This document shows, one piece after another, positions 29,622 to 37,785 of a stretch of DNA of 40,817 bases. The first letter of the stretch is position 1. The number at the start of each line of letters is the position of its first letter. The translations under genes and the position numbers were made by a program. A model generated the notes under the pieces. It ran no database searches. It was not told the origin of the DNA and saw only the letters and a program-made list of their open reading frames with translations. The DNA is from Methylocystis sp. GTDB lineage: Bacteria > Pseudomonadota > Alphaproteobacteria > Rhizobiales > Beijerinckiaceae. The DNA lies in NCBI GenBank assembly GCA_016177005.1, contig JACOWC010000002.1:1-40817 (forward strand), written 5' to 3'.

Positions 29622-29937
29622 GCGCGAAGCGTCGCGATCTCATTTGTAATGGGAGGGCGCCGGCCTGGCGCCGCCGGCTCGGCGCGCCGATGCCGATCAT
29701 CATCCTGCTGGCGCTGCGGCGGAAAAGGAAACCCCGGAGGAAAGATTTTCCGGGCCTTTGCTTTGGCGCGCGGATGAGCGGCGGCTGACAACGGCAGTTG
29801 CCGCAAGAGCGGCCAAAGCGAGCAATATGTTCTGATAGCGATAGAGGGAGACGTTTGAACAGAGTCGGACGCGTCGTCCACATGTGCGTGCACGTCCCGC
29901 GTGGCGCCTAAGCCTCAACGCCGCTACACTGGCGCGG

Positions 29938-32619
29938 ATGAAATACGCAGCGCCCCCCGCCACGCCAAACCCTGACGACAAGGCGTCGGCGCGCGCGACG
30001 CCGATGATTGCGCAATATATCGAAATCAAGGCGGCCAACGCCGATTGCCTACTGTTCTATCGCATGGGCGATTTTTACGAACTGTTTTTTGAAGACGCGC
30101 AGACGGCCTCACGCGCGCTCGGCATCATGTTGACGAAGCGCGGCAAGCACCTTGGCGAAGACATTCCGATGTGCGGCGTGCCGGTCGAGCGCGCCAATGA
30201 TTATCTGCAAAAACTCATTGCGCTCGGACATCGCGTCGCTGTCTGCGAACAGACCGAAGACCCGGCCGAAGCAAAAAAACGCGGCGCGAAATCGGTCGTG
30301 CGGCGCGACGTCGTGCGGCTGGTCACGCCAGGCACGATCACCGAAGACGCATTGCTCGATCCGGCGAGACCCAATGCTTTTCTGGCGATCGCGCGCTTGC
30401 GCGGCGACGACGGGCGGTGGCGATACGGCCTTGCGAGCGTTGATATTTCTACAGGCGCGTTTACGCTCTGCGCGCGCGAAGAAAGTGCGCTTGGCGCCGA
30501 GATCGCGCGTCTCGATCCCCGCGAAATCATCGCCGCCGATGCGCTGTGCGGGAACTCTTCGCTTTCGGCGCTCTTCGAGGCGGCGGGCGTACCGGTCACG
30601 CCGATCGGTCGCGATATCGGGGACCGCGCCGACGCGGAACGGCGCCTCATGGACTTTTACGGCGTGGCGACGCTCGACGGCTTTTGCGCCTTGAGCGGCT
30701 GTGAACTCGCCGCCGCCGCCACGGCGATCCTCTATGTCGAACGCACGCAAAAAGCACAGCGCCCCGCGCTTTCGCGTCCCACGAGCCTGTGCGAACTGAC
30801 GACGCTGGACATCGACGCGGCGACGCGCGCCAATCTCGAATTGACGCGCACGCTCTCGGGCGCGCGCGAGGGGTCTCTGCTGTCCGTCGTCGATCTCACC
30901 GTCTCGCCTGCCGGCGCGAGACTTCTCACCGAGCGCCTGGCTGCGCCTTTGACGGAGGCGCGGTCGATCGCCGCGCGACTCGACGCCGTCGCCTTCTTCC
31001 TCGAATGGCGCGATCTGCGCGGCGCGCTTCGCGCGAAGCTCGCCCGCGCCCCGGATCTTTGCCGCGCTCTGTCGCGACTTTCTCTGCAGCGCGGCGGACC
31101 GCGCGATCTCGCCAGCGTCGGCGTCGCGCTTGAGACTGCGCGCGACATCGCTGTCCTTTTTGCGCAGCTTGCGCCGCCCGCGGAAATCGCGGCGGACGTT
31201 CAAACGCTTTCTCGCGCCGACGTCGCGCTCGCCGGAAACATCGCCGCAGCTTTGAGAGACCATCTGCCGCTCGATAGACGCAGCGGCGATTTCATTCGTG
31301 AGGGCCGCGACTTAGAACTCGATGAGGCGAGACGGCTTCGTGACGAAAGCCGCAAGGTGATCGCCGAACTGCAGGGGCGCTACGCGGAACTCACCGGGGC
31401 AAAGCTGAAGATCAAGCACAATAATTTTCTCGGATTCTTTCTTGAGGTTTCGCTGGCGCAGGGCGAAAAGCTCTTGCGATCGCCGTTCGACGCGACCTTC
31501 ACCCATCGCCAGACCATGGCCGACGCGATGCGCTTCTCGACGCGCGAACTCGTCGAACTCGAAGCGAAAATCGCTTCCGCGGCCGATCGCGCTCTGGCGC
31601 GCGAATTGGCGATCTTCGACGCGCTGGTCGCCGACGTTTGCGCGCGCGCTGAGGATTTGCAGCGATTGGCCGAGGCTTTCGCGCGGCTCGATTTATACGG
31701 CGCCCTTGCCGAAGTCGCCGACAAGCGCGGCTGGACGCGCCCGGCGATCGACGCTTCGCTCGATTTTCAAATCGTCGGCGGGCGCCATCCGGTCGTCGAG
31801 GCTTCGCTTCAATCGCAAGGCAAGGCCTTCGCCGCCAACGACTGCGATCTCGGCGAAGCCGAGGGCGGCCGGATCGCCGTCGTCACCGGGCCGAATATGG
31901 CGGGCAAGTCGACCTATCTGCGTCAGAACGCGCTCATTGCGCTCCTGGCGCAGACAGGCGCTTACGTGCCTGCCCAGTCCGCCCGCATCGGCGTCGTCGA
32001 CAGGCTGTTCTCTCGCGTCGGCGCCTCGGACGATCTCGCCCGCGGACGTTCGACCTTCATGGTCGAGATGGTCGAAACCGCGGCGATCCTGAACTGCGCC
32101 ACGCCGCGCTCGCTCGTCATTCTCGACGAAATCGGCCGCGGAACGGCGACGTTCGACGGGCTGTCGATCGCCTGGGCGACGATCGAGCATCTGCACGAAA
32201 TCAATCGTTCGCGCGCGATCTTCGCGACGCATTTCCACGAGCTGACGCAACTTGCAAAGAGACTGCCGCGACTCGTCAATCTGACGATGAAGGTGACGGA
32301 TCATGCCGGCGATGTGGTGTTCCTGCATGAGGTGATAAAAGGCGCCGCCGACCGCTCCTATGGCGTGCATGTCGCGCAGCTCGCCGGTCTGCCGGCGAGC
32401 GTCGTCGCCCGCGCGCACGCCATTCTCGCGGAATTGGAAGCGGCGGACCGTCGCGCGCCGGTCGAGACCTTGATCGACGATCTGCCGCTTTTTGCGCGAA
32501 TTGCCGAGTCGCCGGCGGCGAAGGACGCGCTGCGCGACGCACTCAAGGAAATCGATCCGGATCAGATGACGCCGCGCGAAGCGCTCGCGGCGCTTTATGA
32601 GTTGAAGAAGAAAGCCTGA
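29938..32619 (+). CDS. mutS: DNA mismatch repair protein MutS
   Basis: ATG at 29938; [94 protein letters not shown]. Confidence 0.97.
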   Translation: MKYAAPPATPNPDDKASARATPMIAQYIEIKAANADCLLFYRMGDFYELFFEDAQTASRALGIMLTKRGKHLGEDIPMCGVPVERANDYLQKLIALGHRVAVCEQTEDPAEAKKRGAKSVVRRDVVRLVTPGTITEDALLDPARPNAFLAIARLRGDDGRWRYGLASVDISTGAFTLCAREESALGAEIARLDPREIIAADALCGNSSLSALFEAAGVPVTPIGRDIGDRADAERRLMDFYGVATLDGFCALSGCELAAAATAILYVERTQKAQRPALSRPTSLCELTTLDIDAATRANLELTRTLSGAREGSLLSVVDLTVSPAGARLLTERLAAPLTEARSIAARLDAVAFFLEWRDLRGALRAKLARAPDLCRALSRLSLQRGGPRDLASVGVALETARDIAVLFAQLAPPAEIAADVQTLSRADVALAGNIAAALRDHLPLDRRSGDFIREGRDLELDEARRLRDESRKVIAELQGRYAELTGAKLKIKHNNFLGFFLEVSLAQGEKLLRSPFDATFTHRQTMADAMRFSTRELVELEAKIASAADRALARELAIFDALVADVCARAEDLQRLAEAFARLDLYGALAEVADKRGWTRPAIDASLDFQIVGGRHPVVEASLQSQGKAFAANDCDLGEAEGGRIAVVTGPNMAGKSTYLRQNALIALLAQTGAYVPAQSARIGVVDRLFSRVGASDDLARGRSTFMVEMVETAAILNCATPRSLVILDEIGRGTATFDGLSIAWATIEHLHEINRSRAIFATHFHELTQLAKRLPRLVNLTMKVTDHAGDVVFLHEVIKGAADRSYGVHVAQLAGLPASVVARAHAILAELEAADRRAPVETLIDDLPLFARIAESPAAKDALRDALKEIDPDQMTPREALAALYELKKKA

Positions 32620-32626
32620 GGCAGCC

Positions 32627-32698
32627 GTCATTGCGAGCGAAGCGAAGCAATCCAGGATAAGCGGTTCTGGATTGCTTCGCCTTTCGGCTCGCAATGAC
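32627..32698. repeat. REP-like palindrome between convergent mutS and rsmD
   Basis: GTCATTGCGAGC-ga-a-GCGAAGCAATCCAG-gataagcggtt-CTGGATTGCTTCGC-ctttcg-GCTCGCAATGAC; 12-bp and 14-bp perfectly complementary arms. Related half-copy at 40341. Confidence 0.92.
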
Positions 32699-32702
32699 AA
32701 AC

Positions 32703-33260
32703 TCAGTCCACATAGCGCGCGAAGACGAATTGCGTATCGCCGTAGCGACGCTCGTCTGCGCGCAGCAAGGACGGCGGCAAGTCTATTTGCGTCTTTGCGC
32801 TCTCCTCGATGACGACGATCGCGCCGGGCGCAAGCCAGCCGCCGTCGACAAGCCCGGCGAGCGCCGGCGCCGCGAGGTCTTTGCCATAAGGCGGATCGAG
32901 GAAGGCGAGCGAAAATTGCTCGTCCGGCGGCGCAGCGCCGAGCTTGGTGGCGTCGCGGCGAAAGATGCGCGTGACGCCGCCCAGTCCCAGCGTTTCGATA
33001 TTGGCGCGCAAAAGAGCGCGCGCCTCGGCGCCGTCGTCGACGAAAAGCGCGCGCGCCGCGCCGCGCGACAGGGCTTCAAGGCCGAGCGCGCCGGCGCCGG
33101 CGAAGAGGTCGACGACATTCGCGTTCGACACCGGATCGTCGAAGCGATGCGCGAGAATGTCGAAGACGGATTCGCGCAACCGTTCGGACGTCGGTCGGAT
33201 GGCTTGCGAACGCGGTCCGGAAAGCGCGCGGCCGCGCAAGGCGCCGCCGACGATGCGCAT
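32703..33260 (-). CDS. rsmD: 16S rRNA (guanine(966)-N(2))-methyltransferase RsmD
   Basis: MRIVGGALRGRALSGPRSQAIRPTSERLRESVFDILAHRF...VVDLFAGAGALGLEALSRGA...LAFLDPPYGKDLA. Confidence 0.95.
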   Translation of the reverse strand: MRIVGGALRGRALSGPRSQAIRPTSERLRESVFDILAHRFDDPVSNANVVDLFAGAGALGLEALSRGAARALFVDDGAEARALLRANIETLGLGGVTRIFRRDATKLGAAPPDEQFSLAFLDPPYGKDLAAPALAGLVDGGWLAPGAIVVIEESAKTQIDLPPSLLRADERRYGDTQFVFARYVD

Positions 33261-33263
33261 CGC

Positions 33264-35168
33264 TTATGCGCCGCGCGGTTTGCGCGGTCCTTTCGCCGGT
33301 CCGTTGCGCGGCGCGCCTCGGCCGCCAGCGGGACCTTTGCCTCGCCCGGCTCTCGGACCGTTGCGAGGTCCCTTATGGGGTCCGCCGCTTCGCGCGGGCC
33401 GTGCGTCTCCGCCGGCGCCAGGCCGATCAAATTTACGCGCGCCCTGCGCGCGATCGCCTGCCGAAAATTTGCGCTCGCCGCTGCGGCTCGGCCGTTTGTC
33501 GACTGTCCGCGTTCGCTCCTGGCGCGTCGCGCCGGCGCCGCGCATATCTCCTCGCGCCTCGTCGCCCTCCCGACGCGGCGGGCGCTTGTCGACACGCGCG
33601 TCGTCGCGATCGGGCGTGCGATAATTTCCGTGAGCGCTAGTGCGTTCGTCTCGCCGTTTCTCGAAACTCCGCGTATTGCGCGGACGTTCATCGCGCCTTT
33701 CGGCCCCCTGCTCGCGCGGCGCGCGCATCGCCGGACGCGCCCCGCTTTGTTCGTCGAAGCGCGGCGCGCGGCGCTGTTCGGGCGCAGCGCGGTCGTCGCG
33801 TCGCCTGCCTTCCTCGCGAAGTAAACGCTCCCCGCGCGGGTTGCTTTCACGTGATGGACGTTCGGATCGCGCCTTCGGCGGTCGCGACGCGCCATCGGCG
33901 CGCATCGCCTCGAAACGTCGGGCGTTGCGCGACGGCGCCGCCTCTTGCGCCTTGCCCCGAACCGGCGTCACCCGCTCGACGGCGACGGCGCGGCCCTTGC
34001 GGTCGGCGACGGCGCCGCGCGTCACGCGCGCGCGGGGACCGGCGTCGCGCCGCTCGTCACGCTCCTTGCGCAGCGCAGAGACATGTTTGCGCGAACGCTT
34101 CTCGGCGCGCTCACGAATCTCCTGCTGCTCTTCGGGCGCCTTCTCGCGCAACGGCGCGGCAAAGTCGACGCCGGCGAGTTCGGCGAGCGATTTGCCCAAT
34201 TGCTCGCGCAGCGTTTTCAACCGCACCTCTTCGACCGCGCCTTCTTCGAGATCGCCGAGCTGAAAGGGCCCATAGGACACGCGAATGAGGCGCGTCACGT
34301 CCAGTCCGAGATGCGCCATGACCCGCTTGATCTCGCGGTTCTTGCCTTCGGTGAGGCTCATCGCGATCCAGGCGTTGGCGCCCTGCTCGCGTTCAAGCCG
34401 AGCCTCGATCGGCGCATAGTTGACGCCCTCGATCGTCACGCCATCGCGCAACGAATCGAGCCGCGCCTGATCGATTTCGCCATGCGCCCGTACGCGGTAG
34501 CGCCGCGTCCAACCGGTCGCCGGCAATTCGAGCGTGCGCGCCAGGCCGCCGTCATTGGTGAGCAGCAGCAGCCCTTCCGTATTGATGTCGAGCCTGCCAA
34601 CGCTGACGAGCCGCGGCAGATCGGGATGACGCTCCTCAAGATAGGAGAACACCGTGGCTCGGCCTTCTTCGTCGCGCGCCGTGGTGACGTAGCCGGCAGG
34701 CTTGTGGAAGAGAAAGAGCCGGGTGCGCTCGCGCGCCTGCATCGGCGCGCCGTCGATCGCGATCGTGTCGCTGTCCTGCACATTAAAGGCGGGACTGGTC
34801 AGAACGCGCCCGTTGACGGCGACGCGGCCTTCAGCGATCCAGCGCTCGGCGTCGCGGCGCGAGCACACGCCGGCGCGCGCCATGACCTTGGCGATCCGCT
34901 CGCCTTCGAAAGCTTTGTCGTGGGGCGCGGGCGCGGGTGCGGCGACGGGCTTCTCGACGGGGCGCTTTCCTCGCTCGCTATCAGCGCGGGACGAGGCGGG
35001 CTTGTCAAAGCGCGGCTTATCGAAGCGAGGTTTGTCGAAACTCGGCTTTGTTGGCCTTGCGTCTTTGCTCGCGGCGGCGGGCGGCGCGGGCGTCTCCTTG
35101 GCGCGGCGACGCAGGGGCCGATCGCCGCTGGCGGAGCCGGCGCGGGTATTGCGGTTCTTTTCAGTCAT
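33264..35168 (-). CDS. rluB: Pseudouridine synthase RluB/RsuA family with long Arg-rich disordered C-terminal tail
   Basis: ERIAKVMARAGVCSRRDAERWIAEGRVAVNGRVL S4 domain; VGRLDINTEGLLLLTNDGGLARTLELP; NREIKRVMAHLGLDVTRLIRVSYGPF; then about 300 aa of Arg/Gly/Ala/Pro-rich sequence. Confidence 0.92.
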   Translation of the reverse strand: MTEKNRNTRAGSASGDRPLRRRAKETPAPPAAASKDARPTKPSFDKPRFDKPRFDKPASSRADSERGKRPVEKPVAAPAPAPHDKAFEGERIAKVMARAGVCSRRDAERWIAEGRVAVNGRVLTSPAFNVQDSDTIAIDGAPMQARERTRLFLFHKPAGYVTTARDEEGRATVFSYLEERHPDLPRLVSVGRLDINTEGLLLLTNDGGLARTLELPATGWTRRYRVRAHGEIDQARLDSLRDGVTIEGVNYAPIEARLEREQGANAWIAMSLTEGKNREIKRVMAHLGLDVTRLIRVSYGPFQLGDLEEGAVEEVRLKTLREQLGKSLAELAGVDFAAPLREKAPEEQQEIRERAEKRSRKHVSALRKERDERRDAGPRARVTRGAVADRKGRAVAVERVTPVRGKAQEAAPSRNARRFEAMRADGASRPPKARSERPSRESNPRGERLLREEGRRRDDRAAPEQRRAPRFDEQSGARPAMRAPREQGAERRDERPRNTRSFEKRRDERTSAHGNYRTPDRDDARVDKRPPRREGDEARGDMRGAGATRQERTRTVDKRPSRSGERKFSAGDRAQGARKFDRPGAGGDARPARSGGPHKGPRNGPRAGRGKGPAGGRGAPRNGPAKGPRKPRGA

Positions 35169-35213
35169 GGGTTCTGATAGCAGGCGGGACGCAGCAGGAG
35201 GAAGTGCCTAAAA

Positions 35214-35243
35214 TTGACTCTTGCTTAACTAGCACGCTCTAAT
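35214..35243 (+). promoter_or_regulatory. Putative promoter of the DUF5131-TcmP cassette
   Basis: TTGACT (35214-35219), 18-bp spacer, TCTAAT (35238-35243), just upstream of ATG 35257/35275. Confidence 0.45.
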
Positions 35244-35274
35244 CTATGTTCTTCATATGTTCTGGCGTTCTCAA

Positions 35275-36033
35275 ATGGCTAATGCGACTTCTATCGAGTG
35301 GACCGACGCTACTTGGAATCCCGTAACCGGCTGCACGAAGATCAGCGCGGGCTGCAACCATTGTTATGCTGAAAGGTTCTCTGAGCGTTTTCGCGGCACG
35401 CCAGGCCACCCGTTCGAGCGAGGTTTCGATCTGGTGTTGCGCCCAGAAAGGTTGAAGCAACCTCTAAATTGGCGGGATCCCAAGCTAATCTTCGTGAACT
35501 CGATGAGTGACCTGTTCCATAAGGAAATTCCTCGTCCATTCCTCGACGAGGTTTTTGCAACCATGGAAGCCGCCGACTGGCACACCTTTCAGATTTTGAC
35601 AAAGAGAAGCTCTCTTTTGCGAGACTATATAAACAGCCGCTATCCCAACCAGCCTGCGCCCGCGCACATTTGGTTGGGAGCGTCAATCGAAAATGCAAGG
35701 GCGAAATCCAGAATTCGGCATGTGCAAACGGCAAATGCGTCTATTCGTTTTTTGTCCATTGAACCGCTGATCGGGCCGCTCGGAAAAGTCGATCTTTCAG
35801 ACATCGACTGGGTTATCGTTGGTGGCGAGAGCGGCCCTAAAGCACGCCGAATGCACCCAAACTGGGTTCGTGAAGTCCGCGATCAATGTGCGGAGGCGAA
35901 CGTGTCGTTTTTCTTTAAGCAATGGGGCGGCATCAGGCCAAAATCTGGGGGGAGAACGCTTGACGGGCGCGAATGGAATCAGATGCCCCCTCTTCTGGTC
36001 GATAAGCAAATTCTCTCGGTGGCGGCTGAATAA
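35275..36033 (+). CDS. DUF5131 (phage Gp37/Gp68-like) three-cysteine protein, radical-SAM-like
   Basis: MANATSIEWTDATWNPVTGCTKISAGCNHCYAERFSERFRG...FVNSMSDLFHKEIP...FQILTKRS...IWLGASIENARAKSRI...RFLSIEPLIGPLG...DWVIVGGESGPKARRMHPNWVREVRDQC...FFFKQWGG. Alternative ATG at 35257. Confidence 0.9.
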   Translation: MANATSIEWTDATWNPVTGCTKISAGCNHCYAERFSERFRGTPGHPFERGFDLVLRPERLKQPLNWRDPKLIFVNSMSDLFHKEIPRPFLDEVFATMEAADWHTFQILTKRSSLLRDYINSRYPNQPAPAHIWLGASIENARAKSRIRHVQTANASIRFLSIEPLIGPLGKVDLSDIDWVIVGGESGPKARRMHPNWVREVRDQCAEANVSFFFKQWGGIRPKSGGRTLDGREWNQMPPLLVDKQILSVAAE

Positions 36034-36051
36034 ATTAGATGGCGGCGTTCG

Positions 36052-37224
36052 ATGGAAAACGTTTATGGCGGACGAGAACAAACTCGTGCCAAACATTTTA
36101 TTCTCAAAAAATATTTAGAAACTCTGACCTTCAAATTATTGCAAGGAGGCCACTCAATCTTGACCTATGTCGACGGATTTTCAGGGCCGTGGAAGCCGAA
36201 GGCGTCGGATTATTCAGATACATCGTTCATGATCGCAATTCGAATTTTGAAGAATGCGCATCGCAAATTCCGTGACGACGGCAATCCGAAGGAAGTTAGA
36301 TGCTTTTTCGTTGAAGAGAATGCGGATGCGTATGGGCAGCTGAGGGCCGCAGTTTCAGCTCACGACGACCCCAGCAACGGCTTTCATGTTAGATCATATG
36401 GGGGCACATTCGAGGAAGCCATTCCTCAGATCAAAAATTTCATAGGCGATTCGTTTGCTTTGACTTTCATCGATCCAACTGGATGGACGGGATACGACCT
36501 TAATAAGATCGCCCCCGTTTTGCGTCACCATCCGGGAGAAGTGCTTGTCAATTTCATGTACGATCATGTGAACCGGTTTATTGGGAGCGAGGATCCGAAA
36601 ATCATCTCGTCTTTCGATTCAATCCTGGGCGGACCAAATTGGAAAGACCGGCTCGACAGGAGCCTGCCCCGTGGACTCGCTGCGGAAATGCTGTTCAAGG
36701 AAAATCTCAAAAAGGCTGGGCGGTTTAAATACGTTCTGTCGACCCGAATTGATAAAGCTACAGCAAACCGACCGCATTTTGCGCTCGCATATGGCACACG
36801 AAGTCTGGCTGGCCTAAAGGCGTTTCGTCAGGTCGAATTTGAAGCCTTGCGCGCGCATGAAAAGCAGCGTCTTGAAGCAAAGCACGCCAAAAGACAGGCG
36901 AGGACAGGCCAAGGAAGCTTATTTGGCGCCGGTGAGCTTCCGGAGGCGGGCTCGATTGACGACGTCGTGACCGAGAATGTTGAAGCTGCGCGAAGATGGA
37001 TTGTCGACTATCTCCGCCGACGTGGTTCGGTAAGATTTACTGAACTCTGCGAGAACGTTCTTCTCACACACATGCTGCGAGAGACGAATGTCAAAGACAT
37101 TTGTGTGGAATTGGCGGAGAAGGGGGTGATAGCTGCATCGTGGCGCAACGAGACGCCAAGAAAGCAAAAGCCGAATGACCATCATTTGATCGCGCTTGTC
37201 GCGAACAAGCCGGTCGGCCCATGA
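36052..37224 (+). CDS. tcmP: Three-Cys-motif partner protein TcmP family
   Basis: TRAKHFILKKYLETLTFKLLQGGHSILTYVDGFSGPW...VRCFFVEENADAYGQL...FALTFIDPTGWTGYDL...VLVNFMYDHVNRFIG...; adjacent downstream partner of a DUF5131 three-Cys protein. Confidence 0.85.
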   Translation: MENVYGGREQTRAKHFILKKYLETLTFKLLQGGHSILTYVDGFSGPWKPKASDYSDTSFMIAIRILKNAHRKFRDDGNPKEVRCFFVEENADAYGQLRAAVSAHDDPSNGFHVRSYGGTFEEAIPQIKNFIGDSFALTFIDPTGWTGYDLNKIAPVLRHHPGEVLVNFMYDHVNRFIGSEDPKIISSFDSILGGPNWKDRLDRSLPRGLAAEMLFKENLKKAGRFKYVLSTRIDKATANRPHFALAYGTRSLAGLKAFRQVEFEALRAHEKQRLEAKHAKRQARTGQGSLFGAGELPEAGSIDDVVTENVEAARRWIVDYLRRRGSVRFTELCENVLLTHMLRETNVKDICVELAEKGVIAASWRNETPRKQKPNDHHLIALVANKPVGP

Positions 37225-37661
37225 CTGATCTCTTCTGCGCCGCCTTCGATGAGGCGCGCGCCGCCGCCGCTGCAGGCGAAGTCCCGGTCGGCGCGGCGCT
37301 GGCGCGCAATGGCGCGGTCATCGCCGCCGCGGCCAACCGCACGCTGCGCGATCGCGATCCGACCGCTCATGCCGAGATGCTGGTCATTCGCGAGGCCTGC
37401 GCCGCGATCGGCTCGGAGCGTCTCGTCGACTGCGATCTCTACGTGACGCTGGAGCCCTGCGCCATGTGCGCGGCGGCGATCAGCTTTGCGCGCATCCGGC
37501 GGCTCTATTATGCGGCGAGCGATCCGAAGGGCGGCGGGGTGGAGCACGGCCCGCGGTTCTTCTCGCAGCCGACCTGCCATCATCGGCCCGAGGTCTACGG
37601 CGGCATTCGCGAGAGCGAAGCGGCGCAGCTCTTGCGCGACTTCTTTCAGGCGCGACGCTAG
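37221..37661 (+). CDS. tadA: tRNA(adenine34) deaminase TadA
   Basis: GEVPVGAALARNGAVIAAAANRTLRDRDPTAHAEMLVIREACA...DLYVTLEPCAMCAAAISFARIRRLYYAASDPKGGGVEHG; start overlaps the tcmP stop (ATGA). Confidence 0.95.
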   Translation: MTDLFCAAFDEARAAAAAGEVPVGAALARNGAVIAAAANRTLRDRDPTAHAEMLVIREACAAIGSERLVDCDLYVTLEPCAMCAAAISFARIRRLYYAASDPKGGGVEHGPRFFSQPTCHHRPEVYGGIRESEAAQLLRDFFQARR

Positions 37662-37785
37662 AGCGCGGCTCGCGAAAAAGTGAAATCCGGTTTTTCGCGT
37701 AAAGCGCGCTCTGATTTAAGGGATGGAGCAGGATTCACGTTTGAAGCGGATCGCATCTGCGATCCGCTTCAAACGATCCTGCTCC
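37661..37785. repeat. Composite palindromic element (two hairpins) between convergent tadA and patatin genes
   Basis: Hairpin 1: CGCGAAAAA-gtgaaatccgg-TTTTTCGCG (37671-37699). Hairpin 2: GGAGCAGGAT-tca-CGTTTGAAGCGGATCGCA-tc-TGCGATCCGCTTCAAACG-ATCCTGCTCC (37725-37785), 18+10 bp perfect pairing. Confidence 0.92.
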
